64,000 nucleotides of DNA from Tunturiibacter gelidiferens (GCF_014201335.1 NZ_JACHEB010000013.1:62001-126000), one strand, 5' to 3'. Positions 1 to 9,188 are shown, counted from the first letter of the stretch. A program made the numbers and translations. The notes: generated from the letters alone by a model not told the origin.

Positions 1-70
1 GCACCTCCTCGCGCTCGGTCGGAGTCTCGTTGTAAAAGTCGAGGTGGGCGTGAGAGTCAATCAGAGGCAT
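1..70 (-). CDS. tatD: TatD family hydrolase, N-terminal 23 residues only
   Basis: The reverse strand starts with an ATG at 68-70 and reads MPLIDSHAHLDFYNE before running off the left edge. The D-S-H-A-H-L-D motif is the metal-binding start of TatD-type metal-dependent DNases of the amidohydrolase superfamily. TatD family proteins are cytoplasmic 3'-5' exonucleases or quality-control hydrolases. metG lies about 1.2 kb upstream on the same strand, and tatD and metG are neighbours in many bacteria, though here two unrelated genes intervene. Only the first motif can be seen, so the call rests on that motif. Confidence 0.8.
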   Translation of the reverse strand, partial: MPLIDSHAHLDFYNETPTEREEV

Positions 71-169
71 CTCTTTCAGGGTATCGCATGAGCGAGCAAC
101 CGCAATCCTGCCCCAAGCACGACAAAGTAGTTGATGACTGATTTAGTTCGGACCGCGTAGTATGTCTGC

Positions 170-634
170 ATGAAAAATTTGAACCGTCGCGAACTTTGTG
201 TTGCTCTATCGGCTCTTGCAGCGATGGGCGGTGCCGTGGCCGAGGGACAAAATAACGCGGCCGGTGCAGAGCCGGTGCTCGCCCACTCCGAGATATTCCC
301 CTTCGACAAGCTGCCGGTACACGCCTCCGCGAACGGCATGGCCAGCCGCGCAGTGATTCAGGGCCGTCTGGCCACAGGCGAGTTTGTCGAGGTCCATGAG
401 ACCGCGTTGCCGCCGGGCCAGATGCCGCATCCGCCGCACCGGCACACGCACTCGGAGTTCCTGCTCATCCGCGAAGGAAAACTCGAAGCCACCAGCGACG
501 GCAAGACGGGCATCGTCGAGCCCGGCGGAGTCATCTTCACCGCGTCCGGCGTGTTGCACAGCTTGAAGAACGTCGGCGACGTCATGGCAAACTACTTCGT
601 CGTCGCAGTCGGCGTGCAGAAGGTTATCGTCTAA
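170..634 (+). CDS. Secreted cupin-domain protein
   Basis: A 154-residue protein begins with an N-terminal signal-like segment (basic residues, then [13 protein letters not shown]). A single cupin barrel follows at about residues 60-150. The metal-ligand pattern of cupin motif 1 is visible as [18 protein letters not shown], and motif 2 as [17 protein letters not shown]. Small cupins of this type often bind a metal and may act as sugar- or phenolic-modifying enzymes or sensors, but no substrate can be read from the sequence. The N-terminal NRREL...A stretch resembles a weak Tat-type signal. It is convergent with the PEP-CTERM gene, 18 bases apart, and stands alone. Confidence 0.75.
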   Translation: MKNLNRRELCVALSALAAMGGAVAEGQNNAAGAEPVLAHSEIFPFDKLPVHASANGMASRAVIQGRLATGEFVEVHETALPPGQMPHPPHRHTHSEFLLIREGKLEATSDGKTGIVEPGGVIFTASGVLHSLKNVGDVMANYFVVAVGVQKVIV

Positions 635-652
635 AGGGAGTCAGCCGCGGAG

Positions 653-1216
653 TCAGTTCGCTGCCGAACCGGAACCCGACCCAAGCCTCTTCCGCGCAAT
701 GCCGATCAGACCCAGCACCCCGGTGCCGAACAGACCGAGCGTGGACGGTTCAGGCGTCTGCGCAGTCGTCTCCGGCGTGATGCTGAGGCTGTAGTCGAGG
801 ACAGGTGGATCGCCCTTAGGGTTGATCGCACCCAGGTCAAAGGTCCCCGTCAGGAAGGTGGGATTGGCCGCGTCAGGCGCGAAGAGCGTAGGGCCGAAGA
901 GTCTTCCAGGGACCAGGCCAAGACTCAAGCCGCCGCCGAAGCGGAGCGTTGGAAAATCAATGGATTCCATAGCACTGACCCCATTCGTGGTGACCAGCGT
1001 GGAGACGATAAAAGCTGTCTCTGAACCGGGCAGGCATGAGGTGATGATGCCGGTGGGGCAGGTACTCTCATTCCCTGGAGGTGAAGCTGGCAGGGAAAAC
1101 GTGACATCGAGGCCATTGCCGGTGATGACGAAATCGTCGATTGTGTCGGCGCGGGCGGTGAGAGGAAGAACCAAGGCAGAGGCGAGCAGGGTAAGGGGGA
1201 AGACAATCTTTCTCAT
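653..1216 (-). CDS. PEP-CTERM sorting-domain protein
   Basis: The start at 1216 gives MRKIVFPLTLLASALVLPLTARA, a clean Sec signal peptide; a longer in-frame start at 1288 would bury it, so the shorter start is preferred (187 residues). The C-terminus carries the PEP-CTERM signature: TPEPSTLGLFGTGVLGL, a hydrophobic helix, then a basic ARKR patch. This directs processing by an exosortase and surface export together with exopolysaccharide. The mature part (about 140 residues) is low in recognisable motifs and has two cysteines. No exosortase gene is in the window, so the sorting machinery must be elsewhere. Confidence 0.85.
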   Translation of the reverse strand: MRKIVFPLTLLASALVLPLTARADTIDDFVITGNGLDVTFSLPASPPGNESTCPTGIITSCLPGSETAFIVSTLVTTNGVSAMESIDFPTLRFGGGLSLGLVPGRLFGPTLFAPDAANPTFLTGTFDLGAINPKGDPPVLDYSLSITPETTAQTPEPSTLGLFGTGVLGLIGIARKRLGSGSGSAAN

Positions 1217-1310
1217 CGGTGAGAGCTTCTTTCCAGTGCTCTGGATAAATTTACGCACAAGCATGCGTCTGCCGGGATGAGTTGTCAAGCAGATTTCTTA
1301 GCCCTGAAGT

Positions 1311-3620
1311 CTATTTCAATCTCGAGCCGACGGGGATGTCTTCGGCAAACGTCGCGAGGACGGGTTTACCATCGTCGCCGTGCGAGGCGGCCAGCAGCAT
1401 GCCATGAGACTCCAGGCCGCGCATCTTGCGGGGAGCGAGGTTTGCGATGACGACGATCTTTTTGCCGAGAAGCTCCTCCGGCGTGTACCACTCGGCGATC
1501 CCCGAGAGGATCTGGCGCTTTTCGTAGCCGAGATCGACCTCGAGGCGAAGCAGCTTGTCGGCCTTCGGAATGCGCTCGGCAACGATAATCTGCGCAACGC
1601 GAAGATCGATCTTGACGAAGTCGTCGATGACGATCTGCGGAGTATCGGGAATATCCGATCGAGCCGCCGAATTGGCGAAGACCCCGGAGGCACGTGCTTC
1701 TGTGTGGGACGGAGTGCCGGGGCGTTCAGTGGAGATGGCGTAACTGCCTCCGACCGTCATTCCCGGCGCTGGCTCCGCCAGCGACGAAGTTCGGGGGGCC
1801 GCTGCGGGATCGGTAGGATCGGTCGGCGCGGCGGAGGTGTGCGTCGTCGTCTCGTCCACGAACTTCGAGGGTTTTGGGTGTTCGGGCTTCTGAGGAGTAG
1901 AGGTGGGATTTTCCATATCGATCATGACCTGCGCGAGTCCTTTGTCTGCTCGTGGAAAGATAGGGGCGAGTGCGCCGAGCTTCGTACCGGGTTTCAGTCC
2001 GCCCCATTCGAGATTGTTTAGTTCGCCGCTCTTAGCTGCTTGTTCAATATCGCCGAGACCCAGCTGAGCCCAGACTTTGGCGGTGACGCACGGAAGGATC
2101 GGGTAGAGCAGGACTGTAAGGATTCGAATAGATTCAAATGCTGTATGCAAAGTGTCCCGCAAGTCAGCGTTCGATTTCTCATCGCCAACGGCGGCCTGCT
2201 TCCATGGAGCATGAAAGGTTATATAGCCATCAATGGCCTTAATGCTTGCCATAAGGATTTCCAACAAATTGGAGAAGCCATAGGCGTGAAAATTTTGCGA
2301 TCCAAGAACCACGCTCGCTTCTAGTCGCTGGCCAAGTTCCGGGTCCACGGTACCTTCCGGGATTAAGCCTCCGAAATACTTTTCAATCATGCTCAGCGTG
2401 CGGCTGACGAGGTTGCCGTAGCCGTTGGCTAGGTCTGCGTTGTAGCGGGTGATCATTGCATCGAAGCTGAAGCTGCCGTCTTGTCCGAATGGAATCTCGC
2501 GGAGAAGGAAGTAGCGGAGAACGTCGGCGCCGAAGAGATCTTGTTCTTTCTTCGTGCTGTCGGGGAACTGTTTTTTGTAGACCTCTGTGCCGAAGGCGTC
2601 GAGGATGGTCTCGGTGCGGACGACGTTGCCCTTGGACTTCGACATCTTGCTGTCGTCGAAGAGCAGCCAGCCGTTGGCGACGACTGACTTTGGCGTGGGG
2701 ATCCCTGCAGCGAGCAGGACTGCGGGCCAATAGACGCAATGGAAGCGCGTGATCTCCTTGCCTACGAGGTGCAGGTCGGCGGGCCAGTAGCGGTTGAATC
2801 TTTCCTGGTCGGCTGGATTGTCACTGCCGTAGCCGATACCGGTCAGATAGTTGATCAGAGCGTCGAGCCAGACGTAGATGACGTGCTTCTCATTCCCCGG
2901 TACAGGGATGCCCCACTTGAAGCTGGTGCGCGAGATGGAGAGGTCTTTGAGGGCGCCGGGGACATAGGCCTTTCCGAGGGCCGAAAGTTCGAGGACCTCA
3001 CCGCGGTCGGTGGCTTCGGCGACGTTGCCGCGAAGGAAGCTGAGGACTTCGTTGCGGCTTGACTCGGGCTGGATCAGGAGACGGTTCTCGGGGTCCTCGC
3101 TCTCGATCAGGTCGATGAGGGGGAGCTGATACTCCGAGAGGCGGAAGAAGTAGTTCTCTTCGGTGATGGTTTCGGTCGGCTTGCCGTCGGGGCCGATAGT
3201 GCCGGGAGGTCCGTCGACGAACATCTCCTCGCCGATCGAGTACTGGCCGGTGTAGCTGCTCAGGAAGATCTTGTCGCGGTCGAGAAGAAGCTGAAAGAGC
3301 TTCTGGACGGCCTCGATATGACGAGGCTCGGTGGTGCGAATGTAATCGTCGTAGGTGATGCCCATGCGATCCCAGAGGGCACGGAAGGTGGCCGAGACCT
3401 GGTCGGCGAACTGAAGCGGCGGAATGCCCGCGGCGGCGGCGGAGCGCTCAACCTTCTGTCCGTGTTCATCGGTTCCGGTCAGGAAGAAGGTATCGTCGCC
3501 GAGCAGGCGGTGGCGACGCGCGATCACGTCGGCCGCAATGGTCGAGTACGCATGGCCTATGTGAGGGCGTGCGTTGACATAGTAAATAGGGGTAGTGAGG
3601 TAGAACTTTTTTTCGGGCAT
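1311..3620 (-). CDS. metG: Methionyl-tRNA synthetase with C-terminal tRNA-binding domain
   Basis: Methionyl-tRNA synthetase (769 residues) charges tRNA-Met in the cytoplasm. The class I signatures are present: HIGH at residues 20-23 and KMSKS at 325-329, with the Rossmann fold before and the helical anticodon-binding domain after. The last ~105 residues are a Trbp111/EMAP-like OB-fold (IDDFVKIDLRVAQII to the end) that binds the tRNA elbow. The connective peptide (about 125-150) has no CxxC zinc knuckle; only two cysteines occur in the whole protein. A Pro/Thr/Ala-rich linker of about 95 residues (roughly 570-663) separates the catalytic body from the OB-fold and is longer than usual. Confidence 0.96.
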   Translation of the reverse strand: MPEKKFYLTTPIYYVNARPHIGHAYSTIAADVIARRHRLLGDDTFFLTGTDEHGQKVERSAAAAGIPPLQFADQVSATFRALWDRMGITYDDYIRTTEPRHIEAVQKLFQLLLDRDKIFLSSYTGQYSIGEEMFVDGPPGTIGPDGKPTETITEENYFFRLSEYQLPLIDLIESEDPENRLLIQPESSRNEVLSFLRGNVAEATDRGEVLELSALGKAYVPGALKDLSISRTSFKWGIPVPGNEKHVIYVWLDALINYLTGIGYGSDNPADQERFNRYWPADLHLVGKEITRFHCVYWPAVLLAAGIPTPKSVVANGWLLFDDSKMSKSKGNVVRTETILDAFGTEVYKKQFPDSTKKEQDLFGADVLRYFLLREIPFGQDGSFSFDAMITRYNADLANGYGNLVSRTLSMIEKYFGGLIPEGTVDPELGQRLEASVVLGSQNFHAYGFSNLLEILMASIKAIDGYITFHAPWKQAAVGDEKSNADLRDTLHTAFESIRILTVLLYPILPCVTAKVWAQLGLGDIEQAAKSGELNNLEWGGLKPGTKLGALAPIFPRADKGLAQVMIDMENPTSTPQKPEHPKPSKFVDETTTHTSAAPTDPTDPAAAPRTSSLAEPAPGMTVGGSYAISTERPGTPSHTEARASGVFANSAARSDIPDTPQIVIDDFVKIDLRVAQIIVAERIPKADKLLRLEVDLGYEKRQILSGIAEWYTPEELLGKKIVVIANLAPRKMRGLESHGMLLAASHGDDGKPVLATFAEDIPVGSRLK

Positions 3621-3875
3621 GGGCCAGAGCTAAGTTTAGCAGGATGGCTGGAGCGCCTTCGCGCGGCCGCGCCGTCGGAAGCCGCACCCGGAAAAACAAA
3701 TCTCAAAAAGTTGGCGTATTTTTCAGAGCCGAAAAAGTGACTGCTAAAACACCACGTATACCACGCAAATCACCACACCCACACCAGCAAAAAACCACGT
3801 CCAAAACGCGCTTTTTGCCAAAAACCCCCTGCAAAAACGACGATCCACCACGAAATTAAAAAAATCCCGAAAAGT

Positions 3876-4655
3876 CTATCGATCCGGATGGATTACTTCG
3901 TCCACTGGAGCCGGAACCTCCTCAACGGGAGGCTCCACATGTTCGGTTTCGGAGGCCTGGGCGAGCCGGGCGAGGTTCAGGTGCTGCTCCATGGCGCGAC
4001 GGGCCAGCGCGGGGTTGTGAGTGCGGATGGCGCGGTAGATCTCGCGATGCATCTCGGAGGATTCTTTCAGATCGACGGCGTTTTGTATGGTCTTGCTGCG
4101 AAGCTGATAGAGGCTGGCGGTGAGCGTCTCCATCAGCGCACCCAGGATGGGGTTGCCGGATGCTTTGGCAATCGTGCGATGGAATCGAACGTCGTGGATC
4201 AGGTACTGCTGCGGGTCCTCGAGGGAAGCATACATTTCAGCCACTTCCTCAGCCAACTCGGCGATGTGCTCGTCAGTGGCGCGCTCTGCGGCGAGTGCTG
4301 CAACGTTAGACTCAATGACGATGCGGGCTTCAAACATCTGCCATGGATGAAACCCGTGCAGAGCTCCCAGGACGGAGAAGGAACTGGAATCAAACGAGGG
4401 GGGCCCGGAGGCGACGAAAGTTCCGGCGCCGTGGCGGCTCTTGAGCACCCCCATGGCGGCAAGAAATCCAATGCCGGACCGGAGGCTGGAGCGGCTGATC
4501 TTAAGCTGACGAGCGAGATCGCGTTCGGGAGGGAGGCGGTCGCCCGGCCGAACCTCGCCCGAGCTGATGAGAGACCGAATGTGCTCGACGACGTGCATGG
4601 TGAGCTGGCTATGTCCAGAGACCTCGTCGAACTGCTCTTTTGCCTCTTTCTTCAC
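3876..4655 (-). CDS. FadR-subfamily GntR regulator (FCD domain)
   Basis: A 259-residue transcription factor. Residues ~15-90 form the GntR winged helix-turn-helix (GDRLPPERDLARQLKISRSS, then the wing KSRHGAGTFVA). Residues ~105-235 form the all-helical FCD ligand domain with its usual metal-site residues, HDVRFHRTIAKASGNP and a later HREIYRAI...MEQHL. The start is GTG at 4655, 11 bases after AAGGAG. The gene lies 130 bases downstream of the MFS transporter on the same strand. FCD regulators beside hexuronate transporters (UxuR/ExuR type) commonly control sugar-acid use, so the MFS gene is a likely target; the ligand itself is not evident. Confidence 0.88.
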   Translation of the reverse strand: MKKEAKEQFDEVSGHSQLTMHVVEHIRSLISSGEVRPGDRLPPERDLARQLKISRSSLRSGIGFLAAMGVLKSRHGAGTFVASGPPSFDSSSFSVLGALHGFHPWQMFEARIVIESNVAALAAERATDEHIAELAEEVAEMYASLEDPQQYLIHDVRFHRTIAKASGNPILGALMETLTASLYQLRSKTIQNAVDLKESSEMHREIYRAIRTHNPALARRAMEQHLNLARLAQASETEHVEPPVEEVPAPVDEVIHPDR

Positions 4656-4785
4656 GCTACGCGACTCTCCTTGAGCGGGATTTGATGAAGAGTAACACGG
4701 CGATAAAGGCGCGTGTTGTGGGAGAGGCGACGGAGCCGCACGCGCGGTTAAGCAACACTTCGTCAGGTCGTGGGTAAGGCGAGAC

Positions 4786-6126
4786 TTAGATGGTCTGCCG
4801 GACGCCGAGACGGGGCACGAGTGCTTGGAAGATGAGGAGAGCGGTCACGTATGCGAGGCCTGCCATCATGAAGATAAGCAAGGGGTGGAGGGAGAAGAAA
4901 TGAGAGACCAGCCAGGTGAAGCACGCGCCTCCGAGGGCTCCTGCCGCGCCGCCGATGCCTACAACGGTGCTGACGCTGGTGGATGGAAACATGTCCGTTG
5001 GCGTGGAGAAGAGGTTCGCGGACCAGCCCTGGTGAGCGGCCGTGGCGAGGCAGAACAGGCTAATGGCCGGCCATGCATTGTTGGGGAACAGGGTATGCAT
5101 GTGCGGAACGAGCATGATGGGAAGCACGCAGATGGCGCAGATCAGAAGAGCGAACTTGCGCCCGGAGTCGACGCTGTGACCGTGTTTCATGCGGAATCCG
5201 GAGAGCCAGCCGCCGGCGATGGAGCCCACGCTTGCGGCGGTGTAGATGACGATGAGCGGATACTTTACGTGGCTTAGATTGAGCCCGTAGTTATCGTTCA
5301 GAAACTTCGGCAGATAGAAGAGATAGAACCACCATATGGGATCGGTGATGCCTTTGGCGATGCAGAAAGCCCAGAAGCCGCGGTGGCGGAGCAGAATCGG
5401 ATAGATGGAGCCGCCGCCCTGTGTGACGGGAGCGAGGTTGGCTTGGGTTTGCGTCGCGCCGCGGCGGAGCTTGTTGTAGGGGAAGATGATCCAGATGATC
5501 GCCCAGACGAGTCCCATGGAGCCGGTGCAGATAAAGGCGGCGTGCCATCCCCAGCGGGCGGCAACGGCTGCGATGAGGACGGGGGCGATGAAAGCAGATG
5601 CGTTCGAGCCTGAGTTGAAGAGCCCGGTGGCGAGGGCGCGCTCCTCGGAGGGAAACCACTCTGTGGTGGCTTTGATGGCGGCGGGAAAGTTGCCGGACTC
5701 GCCGAGACCGAGGAAGACACGGGCGATGCAGAATCCGGCAACGCTGGTGACAAGGGAGTGGCTAATCGAGGCGCATCCCCAGATCAGGATGGCGAGAGCG
5801 TAGCCGGTTTTGGTGCCGAGCTTGTCGATGATGCGGCCAGCGAAGAGAAATCCGACGCCGTAAGCGATCTGGAAGCAGATGAGGACGCGGCCGAAGTTGA
5901 GGTTGTAGGCGGTTTGGTGGGCGGCATCGACGCCGGGAACCCAGCCCATGAAGTCGAGATGGAGGAGCGGCTCGATGAGGGAGAAGACCGAGCGGTCCAT
6001 ATAGTTGATGGTGGTAGCGAGAAACAGAAGTCCACAGACGACCCAGCGGATATTCGATTTGTCCGGGGTGGAGGCGGAGAAGCCCGAGTCAGGCAGGCTG
6101 GCAGTGTTGATCGACATTAGTTGCAA
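4786..6126 (-). CDS. MFS transporter, anion:cation symporter (hexuronate-type)
   Basis: A 446-residue integral membrane protein with about 12 hydrophobic segments. The first helix carries RWVVCGLLFLATTINYMDRS, the signature of the ACS family (ExuT, GudP, sialic acid and phthalate carriers), and helix 4-5 the GLGESGNFPAAIKATTEWFP motif typical of hexuronate/galactonate transporters. It likely imports a sugar acid with protons through the inner membrane. The adjacent FCD regulator fits that role. Two possible starts (residues 1 and 4) are equivalent. The 255 bases upstream separate it from the divergent meaB gene and should hold its promoter. Confidence 0.88.
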   Translation of the reverse strand: MQLMSINTASLPDSGFSASTPDKSNIRWVVCGLLFLATTINYMDRSVFSLIEPLLHLDFMGWVPGVDAAHQTAYNLNFGRVLICFQIAYGVGFLFAGRIIDKLGTKTGYALAILIWGCASISHSLVTSVAGFCIARVFLGLGESGNFPAAIKATTEWFPSEERALATGLFNSGSNASAFIAPVLIAAVAARWGWHAAFICTGSMGLVWAIIWIIFPYNKLRRGATQTQANLAPVTQGGGSIYPILLRHRGFWAFCIAKGITDPIWWFYLFYLPKFLNDNYGLNLSHVKYPLIVIYTAASVGSIAGGWLSGFRMKHGHSVDSGRKFALLICAICVLPIMLVPHMHTLFPNNAWPAISLFCLATAAHQGWSANLFSTPTDMFPSTSVSTVVGIGGAAGALGGACFTWLVSHFFSLHPLLIFMMAGLAYVTALLIFQALVPRLGVRQTI

Positions 6127-6381
6127 CTCCAGCGTAAATGTTGGTCTGACCCGTGCCCCGGATTGCTCCTGTTACAGCAAATTCGGTGCAAGGGGTGTTG
6201 AGGAAGAGGATAGTCTGTGCCGGGCTGTAGGTGTCAAGCGACATTATGGCGTTTTTTTCGATCATTCTCGGTTACAAAATATCTAGCCGAACGCCGAGGC
6301 CATGGCCGTGTGTGAACTCAGAAGATTTGCGCTTGGTGCGGCCGGTGGTAGGCGAACCTGAGGCACGGTATCATCGCTGAC

Positions 6382-7626
6382 GTGAATGAGGTTTTCAATA
6401 CGGACGGAACAAAGGTCGCGGAGATGGTGTCGCGGATGCGGTCGGGCGATGTGCGCGCCCTGGCTCGGGCGTTGTCGTTCGTGGAGGGTGGCGGCGGGGC
6501 GGCAGATGCGTTGATTGAGGCTTGCCGTGAGTTTGCGGAGAACTCGCTACGGGTGGGAGTGACCGGGCCGCCGGGGGCAGGGAAGAGCACGCTGGTGGAC
6601 CAGATGGTGAGATGGCTGAGGCAGCAGGGGCACAGCGTTGGCGTGGTAGCGGTCGACCCGTCGAGCCCCTTCACGGGTGGAGCGCTGCTGGGGGACAGGA
6701 TTCGGATGCAGGGCTTTGCCGGCGATGATGGGGTGTTTATACGCAGTATGGCTTCGCGGGGAGCGATGGGCGGTGTGACTCGTGCTGCTGCGGATGTCTG
6801 CGCGGTGATGGAGGCGGCCGGGAGGCAGACGATTCTGATTGAGACGGTGGGGGTAGGCCAGGATGAGGTAGATGTGATCGGGCTCGCAGATGTGACTGTG
6901 CTCGTGCTGGTGCCGGGGATGGGGGATGAGGTGCAGAGTCTTAAGGCCGGGGTGATGGAGGTTGCGGATGTGTTCGTCGTCAATAAGCGCGACCGTGGGG
7001 GGGCAGAGCTGGTAGAGCAGGAGATTGTCGCGATGCAGGGTTTGGCAGCGAACCGAGATGGTTGGGTGCCACCGGTTGTGCGGACCGTTGCGACGACAGG
7101 GGAAGGGGTGCAGGAATTGATGGAGACGGTAAGGCGATGCGCAGTGGAGAAGGGAGCGCGAATGGTGAGGATCGACGGCGCTGCGGGGCTGAGTGCTGTG
7201 CGGCAGGATGGATTGCGGCTTGATCATCTGGGTGTTGCGGTGAAGAGTATTGCAGGGGCGCGAGAATTTTATGAAGCGTTAGGGCTGGTGGTTAGTCACG
7301 AGGAGACTGTGGAACATGAACAGGTAAAGACGGCGATGCTGCCGCTTGGCGAGAGCCGGATTGAGCTGCTGGAGGCGACCGAGGAAGATTCCGCGATTGG
7401 GAGATTTTTAGCGAAACGCGGTGAGGGGCTGCATCACATTGCTGTTCATGTGGATGCGATCGATGCGATGTTTGCCCGGCTGATCCAACAGGGAGTGAGA
7501 TTGGCGAGCGATGCTGTGCGAGTAGGGGCAGGTGGGCATCGATATTTCTTTGTGCATCCCGCGAGTACAGGGGGCGTATTGCTGGAGATTGTAGGAGATG
7601 CTGAGCCGCGTCAGGGTGGGGAGTGA
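6382..7626 (+). CDS. MeaB-type GTPase fused to methylmalonyl-CoA epimerase
   Basis: One 414-residue chain joins two enzymes of the methylmalonyl-CoA branch. Residues 1-255 are a G3E P-loop GTPase of the MeaB/ArgK family (Walker A GPPGAGKST at 62-70; VAVDPSSP; ETVGVGQDEVD; NKRD at 201-204), the chaperone that loads and protects B12-dependent methylmalonyl-CoA mutase. Residues 278-405 are a glyoxalase-fold epimerase (DHLGVAVKSIAGAREFYEALG) with probable metal ligands H282, Q314, H351 or H352 and E402. The GTPase part is shorter than free-standing MeaB (about 320 residues) and seems to lack the C-terminal dimer arm. The start is GTG with a weak ribosome site. It opens a tight operon, overlapping tsaB. 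No mutase gene is in the window. Confidence 0.9.
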   Translation: MNEVFNTDGTKVAEMVSRMRSGDVRALARALSFVEGGGGAADALIEACREFAENSLRVGVTGPPGAGKSTLVDQMVRWLRQQGHSVGVVAVDPSSPFTGGALLGDRIRMQGFAGDDGVFIRSMASRGAMGGVTRAAADVCAVMEAAGRQTILIETVGVGQDEVDVIGLADVTVLVLVPGMGDEVQSLKAGVMEVADVFVVNKRDRGGAELVEQEIVAMQGLAANRDGWVPPVVRTVATTGEGVQELMETVRRCAVEKGARMVRIDGAAGLSAVRQDGLRLDHLGVAVKSIAGAREFYEALGLVVSHEETVEHEQVKTAMLPLGESRIELLEATEEDSAIGRFLAKRGEGLHHIAVHVDAIDAMFARLIQQGVRLASDAVRVGAGGHRYFFVHPASTGGVLLEIVGDAEPRQGGE

Positions 7627-8294
7627 TGCGGTTTTTGATGATTCATACAGCTGGTGCGGAGGGGAGCGTCGCACTGGGAGATGCAGACGCGGCGCAGACG
7701 ATTGTTGCGACTGAGGTGTTGCCGGGGAGGACTTCGTCGGAGCGGCTGGTCCCGGCAGTGCGTCGTCTGATGCAGGCAAGCGGATGGAAGCTGAGTGAAC
7801 TGGCGGCCGTGGTGGTGGTGCATGGACCTGGATCTTTTACTGGGGTAAGAGTAGGGGTGAGCGCGGCGAAGGGGCTGAGCGAGGCGGGCGGTGTGCCGCT
7901 GGTCGCGGTGTCGCGTCTGGCGCTGCTTGCCGGTTCCGTCGGTGATGACGGTGAGAAGGTGCACGTGGTGCTCGATGCGGGGCGGGGTGAGTTTTATTAC
8001 GGAGAGTATGTCGGGCGAAGATGTGTGCGGGAGGTTTTGATGAGCGCGCAGGATGTGATTGCCGCGGCTTCGGGTGGGTTGGTGGTGGTGTGTGAGGCGA
8101 AGGTTGCGGAGAGTTTGGCGTCGTTGCGTCTGCGGCTGGTGGAGGAGCCGTCGGCGGCCGATGCTTTGCCGTTTGCGGTGGAGCGGGTTGCGTCGGGGGA
8201 GTTCGACGATGCGTCTACGCTGGATGCGAATTATCTACGGCGGACGGATGCTGAGATTTTTGCGAAGCCTGCTCTGCCGAGACCGGCTCGATGA
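7623..8294 (+). CDS. tsaB: tRNA threonylcarbamoyladenosine protein TsaB
   Basis: TsaB (223 residues) is the pseudo-enzyme partner of TsaD in making t6A at position 37 of ANN-decoding tRNAs. The N-terminal ASKHA half is clear: HTAGAEGSVALGDAD, then PGRTSSERLVPAVRRLMQ and VVVHGPGSFTGVRVGVSAAKGL, the diagnostic TsaB motif. The C-terminal half is divergent, as is normal. The reading frame opens with GTG at 7623 overlapping the previous stop, or with ATG at 7626. rimI follows with a 4-base overlap; the tsaB-rimI pairing is a common bacterial arrangement. Confidence 0.92.
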   Translation: MMRFLMIHTAGAEGSVALGDADAAQTIVATEVLPGRTSSERLVPAVRRLMQASGWKLSELAAVVVVHGPGSFTGVRVGVSAAKGLSEAGGVPLVAVSRLALLAGSVGDDGEKVHVVLDAGRGEFYYGEYVGRRCVREVLMSAQDVIAAASGGLVVVCEAKVAESLASLRLRLVEEPSAADALPFAVERVASGEFDDASTLDANYLRRTDAEIFAKPALPRPAR

Positions 8295-8788
8295 GTGTTG
8301 CTGACTATCGCGTCCGCGAGGGTGCCGCTGCGGATCTTGTGGGGGTGATGCGGCTCGAACAGGAGACTGCGGAGGCTCCGCATTGGACTGCGGCTGAGTA
8401 TGAGGCAATTGTGGATTCGGGCGGATTTGCTAATGGTGCAGTGAGACGGCGCCTTTTCGTTGTGGAGGGCGAGGCGGGGTTGCTGGGGTTTGCCGTGGGG
8501 AAGGTTCTGGTTTCAGAGGCTGTGAGTCTGGGGGAGCTTGAAAGCGTAGCGGTGGGCGTGTCGATGAGGCGATCTGGGGTTGGCAGGATGCTTTGCGAGG
8601 CGGTCATTCGCTGGTGTGTGGAGCGGGGCGCGACGGAGTTGGAACTCGAGGTTAGGGCGGGGAGTACGGGGGCGATTGCGCTTTACAGAGGGCTGGGATT
8701 CGTTGCCGTCGGTGAACGTACTGGATACTATCGAGATCCGGCCGAGGACGCGTTGCTGATGCAGTTGAAGTTAGCGGAAGGTATGTAA
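8291..8788 (+). CDS. rimI: Ribosomal-protein-alanine N-acetyltransferase
   Basis: A 165-residue GNAT acetyltransferase. The acetyl-CoA binding motif A is seen as ESVAVGVSMRRSGVGRMLCEAVIRW (R-x-x-G-x-G variant), followed by ELEVRAGSTGAIALYRGLGFVAVGERTGYYRDPAEDALLMQL, the RimI signature ending. RimI acetylates the N-terminal alanine of ribosomal protein S18. The ATGA overlap with tsaB shows translational coupling. Length matches the family, which is usually 145-165 residues. Confidence 0.9.
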   Translation: MSVADYRVREGAAADLVGVMRLEQETAEAPHWTAAEYEAIVDSGGFANGAVRRRLFVVEGEAGLLGFAVGKVLVSEAVSLGELESVAVGVSMRRSGVGRMLCEAVIRWCVERGATELELEVRAGSTGAIALYRGLGFVAVGERTGYYRDPAEDALLMQLKLAEGM

Positions 8789-8869
8789 TCCACATTGCTC
8801 GTGTTGATTGCGCTGTGATAGTTTGTCGGCCATCAGTGCGTTGTTGTTTGTAGCTGGAGGTATTCTCAC

Positions 8870-9091
8870 GTGCAAACTGGCAAGTTCACCGAGCTGCCCC
8901 ACCCTGCGTCGTTTCCTTCCATTCAACAATTGATACAAGAACATAGTTTGTATGATCGCAGGCTGGATACGTTGCGATCCAAGTTGTTTCTGACTGATTC
9001 GGAACAACTGGAAGAGGTACGGTTGAAGAAATTGAAGCTTAGACTGAAGGATGAGATCGAGCGGCTTCGGCGGCTGGGAGTGGCATCCTAA
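8870..9091 (+). CDS. Small YdcH-like (DUF465) coiled-coil protein
   Basis: A 73-residue protein, read from GTG at 8870 with a good ribosome site (CTGGAGG, 8854-8860). It resembles the YdcH/DUF465 family: an N-terminal helix with H-x-x-Y-D-x-R-L, then a charged helix ending LKKLKLRLKDEIERLRRLG. These proteins form short antiparallel coiled coils and have no assigned reaction. The gene sits between rimI and psd on the same strand and is probably part of the same expression unit. Confidence 0.75.
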   Translation: MQTGKFTELPHPASFPSIQQLIQEHSLYDRRLDTLRSKLFLTDSEQLEEVRLKKLKLRLKDEIERLRRLGVAS

Positions 9092-9172
9092 GGTCCAAGA
9101 GACAAGGCTCCAAGTGTACGGTGGCTACCGACTGGGGCGAAATCGCGCTCAAGTCCGAGGTGTACGTGGCCT

Positions 9173-9178
9173 TATAAT
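9173..9178 (+). promoter_or_regulatory. Candidate -10 box just upstream of psd
   Basis: A perfect TATAAT lies 11 bases before the preferred psd ATG at 9189. There is no convincing -35 box and no Shine-Dalgarno before that ATG. If real, transcription would begin within a few bases of the start codon, giving a leaderless or nearly leaderless message. Confidence 0.4.
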
Positions 9179-9188
9179 CGAGTCACTT

